A DNA stretch of 52,330 nt from an uncultured Clostridia bacterium (GTDB lineage: Bacteria > Bacillota > Clostridia > Christensenellales > Aristaeellaceae). Position 1 is the stretch's first letter. Every line of letters begins with the position of its first letter. Positions 49,374 to 52,330 of this stretch are shown one piece after another. The position numbers and the translations under genes were made by a program. Location: NCBI GenBank assembly GCA_947596085.1, contig CANQEW010000014.1, forward strand, positions 1 through 52,330. The letters run 5' to 3'. Under the pieces are notes generated by a model. The model searched no databases and had not been told where the DNA came from. It saw nothing but the letters and a program-made list of their open reading frames with translations.

Positions 49374-50171
49374 TTATTCCTCAATGTCACTTCGGCGCTG
49401 GCGGAACAGCCAGCCCATGATTTCTTCGTCCTGCGCGAACAGCCCTCCGCCGCCGTGCTGGTTGGTCATGCCACGCTCGGCAAAGTAGCTGGCGGGTTTG
49501 ACGTCCAGAATGAGGAGGTCGGCGATCTCGGCTTCGGTCAGTCCCTGTTGCACGTAGAGAGATCGAAGCTCCGCATAGGCTTCCTTCGCGGGCGCGGAGC
49601 CGTAGTATTCGTCGTCCTCGCCGATGGCAAAGTACAGCGGCGTGCGGCTCTGCGCGACGGGGGCCAGGTCGCCGTCCCACTGGGAGCTGACGTGCAGCGC
49701 ACCCGCGAACAGCTCCGGTCGCAATTCCAGCGCGAGGGAGAGCGTCTCGCCGCCGCCGGAATAGCCCTCGATGTAGACGCGGCTCGGGTCGATGTTGTAC
49801 GCTTCCGTGAGGTGCTCGGTCAGCGCCACGGTCTGCCGCGCGGAGGTCATGCCCCAATCGTCGAGCTGAGGAGCAGCGACGATCATGTTCGGGGCGTACT
49901 TTTGCGCCTCGAAGCCGAACTCCTCCGCGTGCAGGTTTGTGCCGACGCCCTGGAAGTACAGGCCCTCGTAGCCGGGCAGCGTGACAAAGAGTGCGAAGGG
50001 GGTGCTGGCGTCGTAGCTCTCTGGCACGTGGATGTGGTAGTGGATGTCGCCCTCCTCGGAACGGAGCACTTCGTCCATCTGAAAGCCCCGATAGGATTCC
50101 GCAGGGGATTCTGCGAAGGTCGGGGTGGCGAGGAAGAGCAGGGCGAGAAGGAAGGATAGGAGTTGCTTCAT
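49374..50171 (-). CDS. exported alpha/beta-hydrolase
   Basis: 265 residues with a signal peptide (MKQLLSFLLALLFLATPTFA). The esterase-like fold shows FVTLPGYEGL, the nucleophile elbow YIEGYSGGGETLS and an acidic FAIGEDDEYYG. The likely catalytic His is in the NQHGGGG segment. It resembles the PHB-depolymerase/feruloyl-esterase-like secreted hydrolase group. Substrate unknown. It is 12 bp after the next esterase gene and 63 bp before the flavodoxin gene, with no terminator seen. Confidence 0.87.
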   Translation of the reverse strand: MKQLLSFLLALLFLATPTFAESPAESYRGFQMDEVLRSEEGDIHYHIHVPESYDASTPFALFVTLPGYEGLYFQGVGTNLHAEEFGFEAQKYAPNMIVAAPQLDDWGMTSARQTVALTEHLTEAYNIDPSRVYIEGYSGGGETLSLALELRPELFAGALHVSSQWDGDLAPVAQSRTPLYFAIGEDDEYYGSAPAKEAYAELRSLYVQQGLTEAEIADLLILDVKPASYFAERGMTNQHGGGGLFAQDEEIMGWLFRQRRSDIEE

Positions 50172-50183
50172 ATTCCCGACACC

Positions 50184-51221
50184 TCAATCGTTCATTGCGA
50201 ATACGCTTACTAGCCAGTCGGCGTAGTTCTTTACCCAGCCGCCGTCCGAGCCGAAGCCGTGGGGCCAGCCGTTCAGCACGATGCGGCTTGTGGGAATGCC
50301 CATGTCCCGGATCACTCCGTACTGCTGCTCAAACTGCCGATAGAATGAATCCTCCGTGCCGTATACATAGAATGTAGGTGGGAGATTTCCCTCGGCCAGC
50401 CATTCCGCATCCATGTTGCCCACGCTGAGCCTGCCGTAGAAGGAATAGATCATGCCGTCCGCCGAAGCGTGGGCCGGGATCGCGTCCAGCTCGTCCGGCA
50501 CGTACTCGGGGTCGAGCGCTGTGCCGTTCACGTCCTCGTCGTAGTGCATCAGAAACTCGCCCGCCTGGATGCCGCCCGCGGAGAAGCCCATCACGGCGAT
50601 GTCGTCGGGGTCGATGCCGTAGCTCTCCGCGTTCTTGCGGATGAAGCGCACCGCCCGCGCCACATCCAGCGCGCCCTCCTCCTGGTTGTAGGGGTAGAGG
50701 CGGTAGTCCACCACGAAGGTGCGGAAGCCGTACTCCCGCAGCGCGGCGGCGGTTGTCAGCGCATCGGTGAAGTTGCCCCGGAACTGGTAGGCTCCGCCCG
50801 CCATCAGCACGACCGCGCCCTTGGGCTGCACGCCCTCGCGCAGCGGGATCGCGGTCACGTAGGGCCGGAAGTCCCAGGGGTCGAAGTAGCCGGTCATGTC
50901 CGGGGTGAACTCCGTGACCGCCGGGACGTTGCCCTGCTCCCAGAGGTAGAGCGCCTGGAATTTCGTAGGGTCGGCGGGCGTGTTGCGCACCGTCTCGTCG
51001 CCCTGGGGCAGCGGCATCCGCTTGTTCATATACTCCCGGCTCCAGTCGCGGATGGTGCCGCTTCCGTAGGCATACTCCTCGGGGAAGTCGTCGGGCGTGG
51101 CAACGGTATCCTCGGATGTGCCCTCGCGCAGCTCGTCGAAGCGCAGAATCGGCGATTCCGCGTGACACGCACTCGCGCAGAGCAGCGCCGCGACGATTGC
51201 GCAAATCAAGGCTGTTTTCAT
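50184..51221 (-). CDS. exported alpha/beta-hydrolase, acetyl-xylan-esterase-like
   Basis: 345 residues. A signal peptide (MKTALICAIVAALLCASACHA) precedes an esterase domain with the HGG-like oxyanion motif VVLMAGGAYQFRG, the nucleophile elbow VMGFSAGGIQAGEF, an acidic segment YVYGTEDSFY and the catalytic His in NGWPHGFG. This is the pattern of BD-FAE/acetylxylan-esterase-like lipases that deacylate plant polysaccharides or small esters. A lipobox-like reading (ASAC) at the cleavage site is possible, which would make it a lipoprotein. It sits 10 bp after an AKR gene. Confidence 0.87.
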   Translation of the reverse strand: MKTALICAIVAALLCASACHAESPILRFDELREGTSEDTVATPDDFPEEYAYGSGTIRDWSREYMNKRMPLPQGDETVRNTPADPTKFQALYLWEQGNVPAVTEFTPDMTGYFDPWDFRPYVTAIPLREGVQPKGAVVLMAGGAYQFRGNFTDALTTAAALREYGFRTFVVDYRLYPYNQEEGALDVARAVRFIRKNAESYGIDPDDIAVMGFSAGGIQAGEFLMHYDEDVNGTALDPEYVPDELDAIPAHASADGMIYSFYGRLSVGNMDAEWLAEGNLPPTFYVYGTEDSFYRQFEQQYGVIRDMGIPTSRIVLNGWPHGFGSDGGWVKNYADWLVSVFAMND

Positions 51222-51231
51222 AAAAAGTACC

Positions 51232-52083
51232 TCACTTCTGTTGATCGACCGGCGGGCGGAACAGGGCGTAGCCCTTGAGCGTCAGCGCGTTGGCGTGGTA
51301 GTAGCGCTTGTCGCGGTTGAGCTGGGAGATTTGCTTCATCTCCTCGTTCGTCAGTGCGAAGTCAAAAATGTCGAAGTTCGCGCGGATGTGCTCGGGATTC
51401 TTCGAGCCGGGGATCACGATGTTGCCCGACTGCGTGTGCCAGCGCAGTATGATCTGCGCGGGGGATTTCCCGTACTTGCCCGCGAGCTCCGCGAACAGCG
51501 GCTCCTCCATGAGCTTCCGGTCGCCGTGCCCCAGCGGGTACCACGCCTGCAAAAAGATTCGCTCCTTCGCCAGCAGCGCCTTGAGCGCCCGCTCCTGGGA
51601 ATAGGGGTGCGCCTCGGTCTGCAAAATCGCGGGCTTCACCTCGCAGATGTCGAGGATCTCCCGAAGCTGCTTCTCATTGAAGTTGGAGAGCCCAATGGCG
51701 CGCACCTTGCCCGCCTTGTACGCCCGCTCCATCATTCGGTATCCGTCCACGTACTTTCCCGAAGGCTGGTGGAGCAGCAGCAGGTCGATGGTTTCCGTGC
51801 CCAGCCGCTCCAGCGTCCGCTCCACCGCGTCCTCCTGGGTATAGAAGCTCGGCCAGAGCTTGGTTTCGAGGAAGATCTGCTCCCGCGGCACGCCGGAGCG
51901 CTTCATCGCGCGTCCGACGGCACGCTCGTTGAGGTAGGCGTTCGCCGTGTCGAGCAGCCGGTAGCCGCACTGCAGCGCGGCGAGGCAGGAGGCCTCGGCC
52001 TCGTCCGGGGAGAGTTGAAACGTCCCGAGCCCGATCAGCGGCATACACACGCCGTTGTTCAGCCCCACGCAAGCCTGATTCAT
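51232..52083 (-). CDS. aldo-keto reductase
   Basis: 283 residues with ACGGAGG ribosome site. Tetrad: LLDTANAYLNE (Asp, Tyr), FLETKLWP (Lys), LLLHQPSG (His); cofactor motif IVIPGSKNPEHIRANF. It is a clear paralogue of the AKR at 47.2-48.0 kb, equal in length, probably from duplication within the cluster. Cytosolic, NADPH-dependent carbonyl reduction inferred. It is 19 bp after a carboxylesterase gene that enters from the right edge. Confidence 0.92.
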   Translation of the reverse strand: MNQACVGLNNGVCMPLIGLGTFQLSPDEAEASCLAALQCGYRLLDTANAYLNERAVGRAMKRSGVPREQIFLETKLWPSFYTQEDAVERTLERLGTETIDLLLLHQPSGKYVDGYRMMERAYKAGKVRAIGLSNFNEKQLREILDICEVKPAILQTEAHPYSQERALKALLAKERIFLQAWYPLGHGDRKLMEEPLFAELAGKYGKSPAQIILRWHTQSGNIVIPGSKNPEHIRANFDIFDFALTNEEMKQISQLNRDKRYYHANALTLKGYALFRPPVDQQK

Positions 52084-52102
52084 CCGTGATTCCTCCGTTC
52101 CG

Positions 52103-52330
52103 TCAATACTCGAAGCCCGGTTGCAGCAGGTTCAGCAGTTCGAGGTCGTGATTGTGCACCAGCTCCGGCTGCGCGCCGAGGATCATCGTCGCGCCGCCCT
52201 CGCGGGTGTAGGGTTCCCAGGTGGGAACACCCTCGGCGCTCGGCTCGCCCGTCCGGGCGAAGCTCGCCCAGACGCCGCTCATCTCGTCCACGATGTCCGA
52301 ATTGTCCGTGGCGTTGGCGAAGGCGTAGGG
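52103..52330 (-). CDS. carboxylesterase type B, C-terminal fragment (cut by window edge)
   Basis: Only the last 75 residues are inside the window; the gene continues to the right. The visible end (IVDEMSGVWASFARTGEPSA, then WEPYTREGGATMILG) is the standard C-terminus of the type B carboxylesterase family. The catalytic residues lie outside the window, so activity and signal peptide cannot be judged. It is upstream in the same minus-strand operon as the AKR and exported hydrolases. Confidence 0.8.
   Translation of the reverse strand, partial: PYAFANATDNSDIVDEMSGVWASFARTGEPSAEGVPTWEPYTREGGATMILGAQPELVHNHDLELLNLLQPGFEY

Overview
The window is high-GC bacterial DNA, apart from one clearly AT-richer patch at about 39.25-40.92 kb. 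Gene content points to a Gram-positive, probably anaerobic member of the Clostridia (Bacillota): a KdpD/Ktr potassium locus, an AgrC/LytTR-type two-component pair, a three-domain flavodiiron protein, a type III pantothenate kinase beside an ECF S component, and a small SRP RNA without an Alu domain. The genus cannot be fixed from the sequence. Many genes overlap by 4 bp, and good sigma-A-type promoters can be read in front of several transcription units.

Layout. 0.15-4.7 kb (minus): a MoxR ATPase / DUF58 / transglutaminase-like operon. 4.9-9.05 kb (plus): a GNAT acetyltransferase, the NAD(P)HX repair enzyme, an unrecognised protein, an MBL hydrolase and an HD-domain protein. 9.1-11.8 kb (minus): an XRE membrane regulator, a methyltransferase and a PAP2 phosphatase. 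11.9-19.5 kb (plus): an FGGY sugar kinase, a phosphohexomutase, the TrkA-TrkH potassium system and a flavodiiron protein. 19.6-21.0 kb (minus): pantothenate kinase and its presumed transporter. 21.3-26.5 kb (minus): a LytTR regulator, a GHKL sensor kinase and a membrane-anchored GH3 enzyme. Then a small unknown protein (minus), SRP RNA, an M24 peptidase, EF-P and a zinc-ribbon protein (plus). 30.0-35.0 kb (minus): ktrB-ktrA-small membrane protein-kdpD-kdpE.

35.1-40.7 kb is mobile-element scar tissue: decayed phage genes, a 5'-truncated tyrosine integrase, a run of hairpins, a lipid-type acyl-CoA ligase/acyltransferase operon and a second, intact integrase in AT-rich DNA. From 40.9 kb to the end lie two convergent operons rich in reductases and hydrolases. 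The plus-strand one is cytosolic: RibD-like reductase, two aldo-keto reductases, an iron alcohol dehydrogenase and a CMD-cupin fusion. The minus-strand one mixes cytosolic aldo-keto reductases with exported esterases, an exported cupin, an exported flavodoxin and a DUF4405 membrane protein; it runs off the right edge.

The most interesting signals are the exported flavodoxin/DUF4405/cupin/esterase cluster, which looks like an extracytoplasmic redox and ester-processing system mirrored by cytosolic paralogues; a short KdpD whose Usp domain carries the SxS-x20-FTAxY motif associated with c-di-AMP binding, co-operonic with KtrAB and an uncharacterised small membrane protein; a domain-swapped GH3 enzyme held by two membrane segments and translationally tied to a sensor kinase; and a tandem hairpin array beside the truncated integrase.
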